A stretch of 64,000 nucleotides of DNA from Ottelia alismoides (lineage: Eukaryota; Streptophyta; Magnoliopsida; Alismatales; Hydrocharitaceae), in contig JAZKJV010011604.1 in NCBI GenBank assembly GCA_037367405.1, positions 1-64,000 of the forward strand, given 5' to 3'. This document shows, in pieces, positions 37,005 through 46,040 of this stretch. The notes below the pieces were generated by a model. It worked only from the letters and a program-made list of their open reading frames with translations, had not been told where the DNA came from and searched no databases. The position numbers and the translations under genes are program-made. The first letter of the stretch is position 1. Every line of letters begins with the position of its first letter.

Positions 37005-39684
37005 ATATTCTCGCCCTCTCTCTTTCTCTCCTCTATAAGATGGTCGTCCATCTTGTGTTGAGAAAGGAGAGACTCTCGACTTCTTCTTCGACGACTCGAG
37101 GATCTCCTTCTTCTTTGGAGTTTCTTACTCTAAAGGAAGACGACAGATTTCGTTTGATGAAATCAGGGGATCCATTGCTTGGATCTTCATCGAGGATTGT
37201 GGGATGGACGCGACTCATCATCGTGCCCGCGAGTGCGTTCTTCGTGGATCGGACTTGAGACAGGAGCATCTCTACTTTGGGATCTCGCGATCACAACCAT
37301 GCTCCAAGAGGTATTCCTCATACTTTGTGGTTTGATGAAACGATCCAAGAAGTGTTCTCGTGATCATGTGGTTTCATCTTCATATTTAAAAATTTTAATT
37401 TCCGCTGCATCTAGCATCTAGTGCGACTAGTTGCTTCGATTGCATATGATGCGATCGACATGCTTCCGTGATGCCTTTAAGGATTCTCAATATCCTTCAA
37501 TAATAAGATCATAACTTGCGAGATGAAATATGAAATTTACCCAAATATCTTCTAAACCTCAGGGTGTTTCTGCAATTTCAAAAATGTTTGGGGACATGAA
37601 CGTAATTTCTCCATAATTTTTTAATCTTCAAAACCCTATTCTCTCCTTTCGTTTCTTGCAAAAGGGGCAAGGGCACCAAGGGGGCCACCGCCCCTTCCCA
37701 TTCTTCTCGAGGCGTAGGTGGCAGCGACGATCTGGTGGAGAGATGCTGGATAGAGGACGTCAAGGCGGCTGCAGCAACGCTAGTCGGCGGTGGTGTGCTA
37801 GAGGAGGGCTGCCACTAAGGATGCGGGAGGAGGTCGCCGCGCATGGCGAAGGCGGTTCATGGGCGTGGTGGTCAGATGCGGCGTTCAAGCAGCAGGAGGG
37901 GCGGTCGTCAGTCTCCGCTGTGCGCGGGGCCATGGTGGTTGATGGCGGGTCGGTGCAGATCCACGGGCGGCGGGGGTGATCACAGCTATAGGCGGTGCGG
38001 CACGGCACTGCCGCCAGTGTGTTTTTTGTTTTTATTATTTTTATTTTTTATTGTAAACAGTGAATAAAAGAAGGAAAAAACTTTTTTTTGTAAATCCAAA
38101 AAATAGGAAATAAAAGGATAAAGAAAATTTTTACATTTTTATATGATCCTGCAAAACAAACGTTAGAGAACAAAAAGAATTTTTTTTATTTATTTACAAA
38201 TCGGAAAATGCACGGAGATTCAACGAAAGTGGAAGGATCAAATCTGACTCTCCGACCACCATACGCGGTCGGAATTGAGAGATCGTGGACGATAGAAATA
38301 GAACACGTGGAGATCGAGAAAGCGAGATGAAAAATCGAGTCGGAGCGGATCAAGATCGTTATGAAAATTTTTTTTAGTGATCTAGAGAAATAGAAATGAT
38401 GATAAAAAATGCGATGAACTAAACTACGATTAAACTAAGATAAAAGTACGAAGAAAAATTCGGATCTCACCTTAGGAGCTGAAATGTACGAAGAAATGTG
38501 ATCGCCTCGACAAGGCCGACTCGCTGTCACCGGGCAGCTCGGAGGCTAGGCACAATTCTCGACGAAATTTTCTCTCAGAGATGGGGCTCCTTTCTGTAAA
38601 GATTGATTAAGTTGGAATGAGGGAGAAGGAGCCATATAAATAGAAAAGATGGAATGAAATTTGATTTTTTGAATTTTTTTGATAAAGAGATAAGAGATGA
38701 ATTTTTGAATTTTTTGGTGGAAGAGATGACATGAGATAAAGTAAAAGAGATAAAGTTATTTAAAAATTATATATTTTTTTTTGAATTTTCGTCACTTTAT
38801 TTATGTGAATTAAAAAATGTTATTTTTTTTACTTTTTTATGATGGTTAATTTAAAATAGCAACTATATACATATATTATATACATATATGACATTATGTA
38901 CAAGGGTAAATGAGGAAATTAGTCCTTTTTGTTTTAAGAATTTTATTATTTTTTATTTTTATTTTAAATAATTAGTGAAAATATTTATAAATACAATACA
39001 CACAAAATACATGGGAAAATTGCACAAACCACCCCAGAAAACCGGCTTTTCAACCGTAACTCCAAAAATTATGAAATCACAGTCATTCTGAAGATAATTT
39101 AATTTAGAATTCAATGGAAGTGATATTGGTTTGATTTGAGAAATGTGGAGCCGGAATTGATCTTTTAATTAATGCTTAGTGGCTTTTTCCAAGTGTGGCT
39201 ACTTTTATTCTGTTCATGATTTAATTGTGCAATCATTTTTATTAATTAGGACACATTTTTATTTACAACTTTGATTTTGAAAGTTATTCAATTTGAGGTC
39301 AATTAATGTACAATGAAATTAGTGTTAGTTTTATACAGATATACACAAAATAAGTGAGAAGTATTTACAACAACACACACACATTTCTTTTGATTTTCTG
39401 CTTAAGGACCCTTATCTCGCCCTACTTTATTCCTAGTCGATCAGGTCAAGTCTTGACCTTCTCTCGGGGTTTGGGTCAGCCTGTATACAGTCTTCCTTTT
39501 TTCTTTTATTTTCTTTATTTTTCCTTTATTTATTTATTTATTTAGGTTAAAATTAGTAAGAAGTGTACAATATTTACACAGATGCAAGTTAGTAAGAATA
39601 TGGAGTTAGTGGTATATGCAGGTGTTTTATAAGTTATTTTAAGCTAAAATAAATGAATAAAGATTACGAATAGCAGATTCATCA

Positions 39685-39689
39685 GTCGT
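39685..39689. repeat. Target-site duplication of Ath-D, right copy (GTCGT)
   Basis: Identical to 20659-20663, directly after the CA end of the right LTR. Confidence 0.85.
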
Positions 39690-40383
39690 GCACACATGAT
39701 AAACTCCCAATCTTCGTATCCACCTTCTTTTCATAGGAACCTTCTCTTTGAGGTAGGTTCTCCCCAGCCACCATTCTCTTCACCCACTAACCCATCCTTA
39801 GTTGAAAATTTGATATACGATCCTCTCACAGAACCGAATATTTTCTATGAAGACACAATGGAGCGAGCAAACTTGAGGATGAATATATGTGTAACCAACT
39901 TTGATAGAGGAACTTGATTCCCTGTTGCGCATGATAATTCATTGTTTGTACCATCCACCACTTGGGATAATTCACAATCTGAGTATAATCACTTTTCCTT
40001 TGACCAAAAATATGATGCCCAAATTCAAGGAAATAGGACTCATGACCAAACCTTAATCACAAAAACTGACTATATCTCGATTCAGGAAAAAATGCCAATG
40101 TTGCGACATATCGAGAATCGTCACTCAAATTCAAGTCATGAGATGATAATGGATGACATAGCTCGGATCAATAAGAGGATCGAGGTTTCGACTGACAAAT
40201 TTGATAATGTCATCCAAATAGTAAAAGATATGATCATCAACCTAGAGAAATCGAGACGATCACAGAATGAACCCGAAACTCATCATGCGCCTGAATTCCA
40301 CACACAAGCACCACATACCACTGACCCTCCTACTGACTATAGTGAAAATTCTATTTTTTTAAAAATCAGAAAATTCAAAAAAA
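39690..40383 (+). pseudogene. Ath-C Gag remnant lacking the capsid core
   Basis: Two stretches of one frame (39696-39917 and 39942-40502), separated by a stop. The first has NLLFEVGS, matching NPLFEIGF in Ath-D Gag. The second has a coiled-coil-like segment (MIMDDIARINKRIEVSTDKF) resembling the helical region after the capsid in Ath-D. The conserved capsid block with AACGG found in Ath-D and Ath-F is absent, so the centre of gag is deleted. The start is separated from its leader by Ath-D. Confidence 0.65.
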
Positions 40384-40715
40384 TTGGACAACATCAATAT
40401 GGAAGCGCTTTGCAAAATTCTGATCTTAGAGCTTCCGTTAATCAAGGCCATAGAGTATGTTTCCAATCTTCAGAGATTTGTAAAGACTCGATTATCACCT
40501 AAGAAGACAAGAAAGAAAAGATCTCGAACAGAATATCATTTAATTACTATGGCTAGTTCAATGATGCTAACCCAGACATAGAGTGGACTTCGTTGTCCTT
40601 GACATTGAACATGGAGGAGATATATATGAGTCTCCCATTATTTTGGGAAAGCAATTTCTAGCTTCCACTAGAGCGACTATTAACTGTGAGAGTTAAGACA
40701 CTATTTTCCTGAACA
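40384..40715 (+). pseudogene. Ath-C aspartic protease remnant
   Basis: The frame 40384-40581 has LPLIKAIEYVSNLQRFVK and KKRSRTEYHLITMASS, matching MPLLKAMEYIPTVKKGMK and KHMLTMATVH just upstream of the Ath-D protease. The active-site segment is deleted. From 40585 the plus strand reads the C-terminal half: VDFVVLDIEHG, SPIILGKQFLASTRATINCES, then a stop. Orientation is opposite to Ath-D and Ath-E. Confidence 0.72.
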
Positions 40716-41597
40716 CAAACCAAGTTGATCAAATTCTCGAGGACACACCAATCCTTGAGACAAAAGGACAAGAAATCGACAACCGTGACATAGAAGAATC
40801 CTCATATTCCCAGACCTCTCCACTGATCACAGACACAAACGAAGGAGATACATCTTTATGAAACGACTGATGAGCCTACAAAGGTGAATGAAATCAATCT
40901 AGACACACCTGATTCACCACATCCAGACAAGGTTGTGACGGATCCCCCCTGAGTCCACACACGCAAAGCCAACAGAGAGTAAACACTCAGGATTGTGCTG
41001 ACCTTACAACAATATTACAATTTATAGGGATACTCATCTGATATGGAACCCATGGTCAGCACCTCACAAAGAATACCTCCTTAGCTGACTAAAAATGTTA
41101 CTTTCAACATTTCAGAAAATTATCTCATGAGGATTACTCATCAAGTTCTGAGGATGTGAGTAGTATAAGAGAGCTCAGTTCATACAATCTGGATCCTGAT
41201 CGGAATAAGAAGTCATACGTTGACCCACATTGGACTTTCTCTGCTCCGCTCTACTATTTATCTAAGGCCGACACCCCTGGTCCCATTCAATATACAAGAA
41301 TAACATGTTATGACCAGACTGACACTTGTTCATCTGAATATTCAGAGGAAGAAAAGATTGACTTGAAAACTGAGTGAGATATGAGAAAAAAGCTCAAAAT
41401 AAGAATAGTTGGAATAAAGCGACCTTTAATTATTATTCTGATGATAGCTCCGATAGTGGCTGGGAATATTCTGATTCATCTTCTTCCAATCAATATTCCT
41501 TCCTCCACATTTCCTGGAAAAGATCGGCCATAAACCACCTTGATCATTGGCCAACCTTTCCCTCGCCCCATTGGTTTCCTTGCATATTTTTTTCTAA
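40716..41597 (+). mobile_element. Ath-C: acidic linker region; pol absent
   Basis: Broken frames rich in Ser, Asp and Glu (for example 41156-41377 and 41374-41742), like the linker between protease and RT in Ath-F (residues about 200-300 of the frame at 50923-52056). No RT, RNase H or integrase motif follows; instead the post-pol hairpin appears at 41598. The pol genes are therefore missing from this copy. Confidence 0.6.
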
Positions 41598-41630
41598 ACT
41601 TAGGCCAAGTCCTAAGTATGGGGTGGGGAC
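41598..41630 (+). repeat. Post-pol PPT hairpin in Ath-C
   Basis: ACTTAGG-N6-CCTAAGT followed by ATGGGGTGGGG. This is the element-sense equivalent of the H2-H4 hairpins of Ath-D and Ath-F, here on the plus strand, confirming the orientation of Ath-C. Confidence 0.7.
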
Positions 41631-41725
41631 CGATGCCATATGTGTTTATTCATCATTCTACTCCTCATTCGATCTATATATTCTCCAGATCTCATCGGTT
41701 CTCACATTCACTCTAGTCCTATACA
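41631..41725 (+). mobile_element. Ath-C: end of visible sequence
   Basis: About 95 bases of unassigned sequence after the hairpin. The junction with minus-strand RT of Ath-E lies near 41725; no LTR end or TSD is visible here. Confidence 0.4.
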
Positions 41726-42250
41726 TAGAAAACTACCCATGATGTCAGCAAAAATGACAAACATACACCTTTGGAATGTAGTGGGTTCATTACACAATCC
41801 AAAGGGCATTCACTTTAAAGCATAGATGCCGAGTAGACAGGTGAAAGTTGTCTTCTCTTGATCCTCAGAAGAGATTTCCACTTGATTGTACTTGGATTAC
41901 CCGTTTAAGAAGAAAAATAACTCTTTCCATGCCAACCTTTTAAGAACTTGATCAATAAAAGATAGAGGAAAGAGATCCCTCTTGGTCATTGAATTCAGAC
42001 GCTTCTAATCAACACACGTGCTATGATGTCAGTACCCAGGTAGAGATCTCCTCTCCTTGGTCATTTGTAAGCACGTAATTCCATATTTCTTCAGAACTAT
42101 GTGCAATGGGCTAACCAATTTCGATTCGGAGATGGGATAGGTGAAGCCAGCCTTAACAACTTTGTTATCTCTTTCAAAACTATGTCCTGAAGATTAGGGT
42201 TTAATCTTAAATGAAATCCTGTAAGTATATATGGTGCAAATATAAGGTTG
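41726..42250 (-). pseudogene. Ath-E reverse transcriptase remnant
   Basis: Nucleotide similarity to Ath-D 28085-28600 throughout (for example CATACACCTTTGGAATGTAG beside CATACACCTTTGAAATGTAG). Minus-strand pieces encode the CNxPxTFQRC, PFGLCN and KRDLFPLSF-like blocks with stops. The left end is a truncation inside the domain, before the catalytic FMDD box, so RT thumb, RNase H and integrase are absent. Confidence 0.75.
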
Positions 42251-42556
42251 TATTTATCCCTCAAAGATATGAAGCATTCGAACCAAGTGCCTTGTAGTTT
42301 TTCTTTAAAATCTCCAGGAAGAGAGATTCTTGATCCAAGGTCAATATGCTACTATTGATGATCGGATACATATTCAACTCATCTACAAGGAAAGCATACT
42401 TTAGATCTGTTGGAAGCAACTTTAATTCAAGTAACTTTTGAGTCGGCATCATAATGACTTTTGAAACTGAATTAGTTGTTGGTGCATGATCTAGCAATAA
42501 TGAGGTGATGTACACCTATGTTACTCTGGTCTCAGACAATAAAGTACATGACATAT
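42251..42556 (-). pseudogene. Ath-E protease-RT linker, left part
   Basis: The frame 42261-42515 has ELKLLPTDLKYAFLVDE and FLEILKKNYKALGSN, the conserved RT entry. The upstream frame runs into the insertion site of Ath-F and can be followed on the other side at 59282, where the same linker continues. Includes the left CATAT target copy (42552-42556). Confidence 0.78.
42552..42556. repeat. Target-site duplication of Ath-F, left copy (CATAT)
   Basis: Same five bases as 59277-59281. Confidence 0.95.
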
Positions 42557-43574
42557 TGATATCGCTCCCGCACCCTATGTTAATTCGGTCAAATTAATGT
42601 CCAAATTAATGTTAAGTGTTCGTTGCAGTCGGATACGAGAGATTAATCAAAAACCACTTAAATAAGATTTTGGTCAATTTTTAGCGGTGAAAATTTTTTT
42701 ACTTGGTGGAGTCCAAGGTCGATCTCAGGGAGGCAACTGTCTCCTTAGGTGGATTACAGCAATTTTCAAGTGTTGATGTTCGAGGATCAATTTTTTGGTC
42801 TTTTTAATTCTTATGCAGACATGTGTAGACAAATCTTAGCCAATTTAACGTTAAATTTAATTGATGTATCAAACGAAGTCCAAAAATAATGAAAATTGGC
42901 TAGATGATTATTTACGATGAAAATGACCTACACTAATTTTTTTGGAATTTTTTGACTCAAAATAATTTTTCTGTGAATTAAATAAACAGACAGAGTGATT
43001 TTCAGTATTTAATTTTTAATAAATATCAAATCACAATTTTTTCCAAGAACTAAAATTATCCTAGGTGGGTCTAATGATAAGGGACCTAGGAAAATTGACA
43101 GGACTTAAATTTACTGTGAAATGAATTAATTAAAATTAATTTAAGAGAATCACCAAACTATTTATTTAGGCCTCGATATGCGTGCAAATGCTATGAAATT
43201 TTTATGGTGTGTTAAAAATGATGTCCTTAAGCTACTGTGATTTTTTTATAACTTTTGAAGGCACATATAATTAATCAAAAATCAAAAGGTATCAATGGGC
43301 AAAATATGTCAACAATGAACCAATTAATTCATTAATAATTCAAATAAGCCTACAAAAATCAGACACGTGTACTAATAGATAGAGGACAAGATTTCCAACA
43401 ACATGCAATTTTTAGAATCTCAAGATGATGAAAAATGCACTCTATGGACACGTGCAAACACAAGGGTGTAAATGCAATACTGGAAATTGAAACTTCAAAA
43501 ATTAAATATGCTGACAGGGACTAAAATGCAATTACCGATAACATGCAGGACTTGGATGCAATTTCTCCACGAGA

Positions 43575-43680
43575 CACGTGCTCCTCACGTGAGGTCTGCT
43601 TCATAGGGACCTTTTTGTAATTTCCGAAAGCTTCAGGGGCGTCTGTGCAAATAACCCAGGTCGCACGTGCTCCTCACGTG
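43575..43680. promoter_or_regulatory. Two paired G-box motifs in the transcribed part of the Ath-F LTR
   Basis: CACGTG-CTCCT-CACGTG occurs at 43575-43591 and again at 43664-43680. The right LTR has both copies as well (near 56827-56843 and 56917-56933). G-box cores are bound by bZIP and bHLH factors in plants; their position downstream of the TATA box is unusual. Confidence 0.7.
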
Positions 43681-44773
43681 GGCGACCTAGGTTCGGAGGG
43701 CGTCGGAGGCTCGGAGCAAGGCTCGGGTCCTCTGGAGGTTCGGTCTAGCCTCGGTGCAGCTTCGGGTCACCCGAGCCTAGGCTTGGGGGCCGAGGCTCGG
43801 ATAAGTAGACGTGGCGGCCTGAAGGCCCTTGGATCAAGATGGATCCAAGGGATGTCGATGAAGATGCGTGGCGACTTGCGAGGCGTCGGATCAGAAGCGC
43901 GATGAACGGTCGAGGACTGTCGCGGTGGTGGAATACGTGGCGGGACGAGGACCGTTCGATCGGATGATCGAACGGCCACTGCTTCTTCGTCTCTAACGGT
44001 CCTCCGCCACCTGCGGAGGGGAAGGCGGTGCTCCAGTGAAGGTTGCCTAGCTCCGCCTCGGTGGCCAAGCGCCGATGAAGAGCTTCGTCAGCTCCCACGT
44101 AGCTCGGAAGAAGCGGAGTTGCACGACGAAGCCTCCGGTGGCCTCTAGATCCTTGGAGGGGTGCTGGAGCTCGGTGTCGATGAAGCTCGAAGGGGGCTCC
44201 GGCGAGGCTCCAGCCAATGAAGAATTTAGGACCTGCAAAGGGTTAGACGTATAGCCGAGGCGTGCAGGTGTTCGTGGAGGAGAGTGGAGTGATCGGCGAG
44301 GCCTATGGTGGAGTGAGGTGGTCCGGCAAACGAGCTCCAGCCAAATGGCGGAGCTGTTGGTCGGAGGAGGGTGAAACTTGTCGTCGGAGTGCGCGGAAGA
44401 TACCGCGAGGATCGGAGCTTCGACGCGAAGCTCGTCGAGGTGATTGGAAGGCGCGAGGATGGTCAGTGACGGCGAATAAAAACGGAGAAAACTCAAGAAA
44501 ATGGAGAAGAAGATCGGCGGACGGATGGGGGAGTTACCTGGGGAATGGGGCTCAGCTTTGAGCTCCAGGTCGTCGCTCAAGGGATCGGTAGGGTCATGAG
44601 CTCTAGCAGCTGCTCGAGGGAGGCTGCGGCACGGCGGTGGCGGCCGTGGATCTCGCCGGAGTTGGATCTCTGTCTTCGCTCGACAACTTAACCAATTGCT
44701 GTCACCAATAGGTAGCTTGGAGCTCGAGGGATCTCTCTGGAGTGGCGGATGGAGGTGAACGGTGCCGGTGGCT

Positions 44774-44787
44774 GGGTATTTATAGGG
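44774..44787 (-). promoter_or_regulatory. TATA box of Ath-F 3' LTR
   Basis: The minus strand reads CCCTATAAATACCC, a classic plant TATA context, about 1.23 kb from the U3 end. An identical copy is at 58027-58040. Confidence 0.8.
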
Positions 44788-44935
44788 AGAAGAAGGTGGT
44801 CTGGCTGGGTGAGTGGCGAAGTTGGTGGCCGTCGTGGGGCGAGTATGGTGGAGATGGTGGTGCTTGAGGGAGCTGGCGAGGGAGAGGGACGAGTGGGGGA
44901 TGTCGTGGGGAGGTCAGCGGCCGGAGGAGGTGGCT

Positions 44936-45490
44936 GACGTGTGTCCAGAAAAGGAAAGGGGGCGCCCCTCCCGCAAGGCAAGGGACGTGGGGGAGAGGGG
45001 CGCCTGGAGGTAGGAGACGAGGTCTCCACCGTTGGATCTTGTGATCCAACGGTGGAGATCAGAGCGTGGAGCGACGGTGTAGATCTGATCAGGGAAGGAG
45101 CGATCAGAGGCGGATGGAAGCGCCACGTGGCACGCTATGGATCAGGCGGTTACGAACGGCTGTGATGGGCAGTGGGGGCCGATCGAGCGGATGAGGATCA
45201 AGGTGGAAGCGTCGGCTGAGATGGAAGATCAGAAGAGTGATCCAGTGGTGGGTGGATGCGCCACGTGTCTGGCTGAGGGAGCGGCGCGAATGGAGGGATC
45301 AGATGAAGCACGGGGAAGATCTGACGGCAAGGAGAAGGGAAGCGCGTGGAAAGAACTGGACCGTTGGATCAAAAGCGAGATCCAACGGCGGAGGGCGCGG
45401 GCGGATGAGGCGATGGGCAGCGGGCCGCGTGGCGCAACCAGAGGGCGCCACGTGGCCTGCTGTGAATGGCTGGAGAAAGAAACACGTGTA
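44936..45490 (-). promoter_or_regulatory. ACGT-core (G-box/ABRE) cluster in Ath-F U3
   Basis: ACGT cores at 44937, 44985, 45125, 45263, 45450 and 45484, four of them inside CACGTG, all 150-700 bp upstream of the TATA box in element sense. The same sites are kept in the right LTR (58190-58740). This is the layout of ABA or stress-responsive plant promoters, but activity is inference. Confidence 0.55.
45023..45058. repeat. Perfect 16-bp stem-loop in Ath-F U3
   Basis: TCTCCACCGTTGGATC-TTGT-GATCCAACGGTGGAGA. The right LTR copy (58276-58311) has two changes in one arm. A second hairpin with the same core, CCGTTGGATC-N8-GATCCAACGG, lies at 45361-45388 and at 58614-58641. Confidence 0.9.
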
Positions 45491-46001
45491 GAGAGAAGAG
45501 GAAGCCGAATTTGGAAAAACTCAAAACATGAAATTGTAGATCTTAATGAGATCTACAAGTTTCATGTTGACCAAAGACAGAGATAAGGTCAAATATGATA
45601 CATAAATACAAGGATACATAAATGTACATATGTAGTATACAAAATGACCCAAAAACCCAAGTCTCTCATACAAGCTCTGATTTCAATGAAATTAGTCTCA
45701 TTTTGAAGGTCTTTTAATATGTAGTATTCTAAGAGTGAGTAGACCTAATTAGGGGTTTGTATGAGGGCTTTATGTATGTTTTAATGTACAAGGGTTCTCA
45801 GGATATTTGGGCTATTTTACAAGGGTATTTTATCTAATATACAGGTGAATATTTACAAGTGAAATTGGCTTCTTATTTAATGCAAATATGAATGCTAAAA
45901 TGCAGATATTATGCTTGCGTGCATGAATGCTATTTATGCAATATAAGTGGAAATATGCTGCTATTTACTCGGGAACAAAGCTCTATTTTCAACTTTTAGA
46001 G

Positions 46002-46022
46002 TGATGAATCACAGATTCATCA
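46002..46022. repeat. U3-terminal 21-bp palindrome, 3' LTR of Ath-F
   Basis: TGATGAATC-ACA-GATTCATCA: perfect 9-bp arms at the very end of the LTR. Also at 59256-59276, in Ath-C (15940-15960), and in imperfect form in Ath-B, Ath-D and Ath-G. Confidence 0.95.
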
Positions 46023-46040
46023 ACCCCCTATACTTAAACC
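46023..46040 (-). other. Polypurine tract of Ath-F
   Basis: Element-sense GGTTTAAGTATAGGGGGT ends at the LTR boundary. Core AAGTATAGGGGG is repeated in the hairpins at 47588-47940. Confidence 0.9.

Larger units (their letters stand above)
35012..37499 (+). mobile_element. Solo LTR (2,488 bp), probably Ty1/copia
   Basis: Starts TGTTGGACATG and ends ATCCTTCA (TG...CA) with a perfect 5-bp TSD, and an empty allele is present in the sister LTR. It has promoter-like structure in plus orientation: TATAAAAGG at 36926, then a (CT)n leader from 36988. The 3' part has TTTCCGCTGC near 37400, common near the end of copia LTRs. No internal domain, PBS or second LTR is present, so I read it as a solo LTR left by recombination. 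ORFs inside (35862-36047, 37033-37269, 37040-37258, 37179-37421) are short and overlapping; no gene. Family assignment is tentative. Confidence 0.8.
20664..39684 (-). mobile_element. Ath-D: full-length but decayed Athila-type element
   Basis: Two LTRs (20664-23893 and 33959-39684), perfect 5-bp TSD, PBS three bases from the right LTR, PPT next to the left LTR, and Gag-protease-RT-RNase H-integrase in minus order. LTR divergence is about 7% in a 350-bp sample I compared by eye (22321-22680 against 38091-38446), so it is clearly older than Ath-F. The right LTR is longer only because it holds a 2.49-kb solo LTR. Coding parts have several frameshifts and stops. It sits inside the leader/gag junction of Ath-C, in opposite orientation. 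Confidence 0.93.
33959..39684 (-). repeat. Ath-D: 5' LTR (right copy, with nested solo LTR)
   Basis: Begins TGCTGGCATGAAAATTTG and ends TAGCAGATTCATCA. Without the insert at 35012-37499 and one copy of its TSD it is about 3.23 kb, equal to the left copy. Sequence before (to 35011) and after (from 37505) aligns without a gap to 20664-21729 and onward in the left LTR. Confidence 0.92.
42557..46022 (-). repeat. Ath-F: 3' LTR (left copy)
   Basis: TGATATCGCTCCC... to ...GATTCATCA. The U5 word GGTCGATCTCAGGGAGGC is at 42718-42735. GC-rich from about 43640 to 45540, with paired G-boxes, two hairpins and a TATA box. The long overlapping ORFs on both strands (44047-44580 minus, 45137-45586 plus, 43745-44098 minus) recur in the right LTR, some with frameshifts (for example at the G-run near 44525), and are not genes. 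Confidence 0.97.

Noticed and set aside
44047..44580. 177-residue minus ORF in the Ath-F LTR (and 149- and 165-residue counterparts at 57299-57748 and 57514-58011)
   Set aside because: Inside a GC-rich LTR block that is open in several frames on both strands. The two LTR copies differ by indels that shift the frames, and no domain is recognisable.
45137..45586. 149-residue plus ORF, repeated as 136 residues at 58390-58800
   Set aside because: Antisense to the LTR promoter, low-complexity Arg/Gly/Glu-rich, and ended differently in the two copies by a 1-bp indel.
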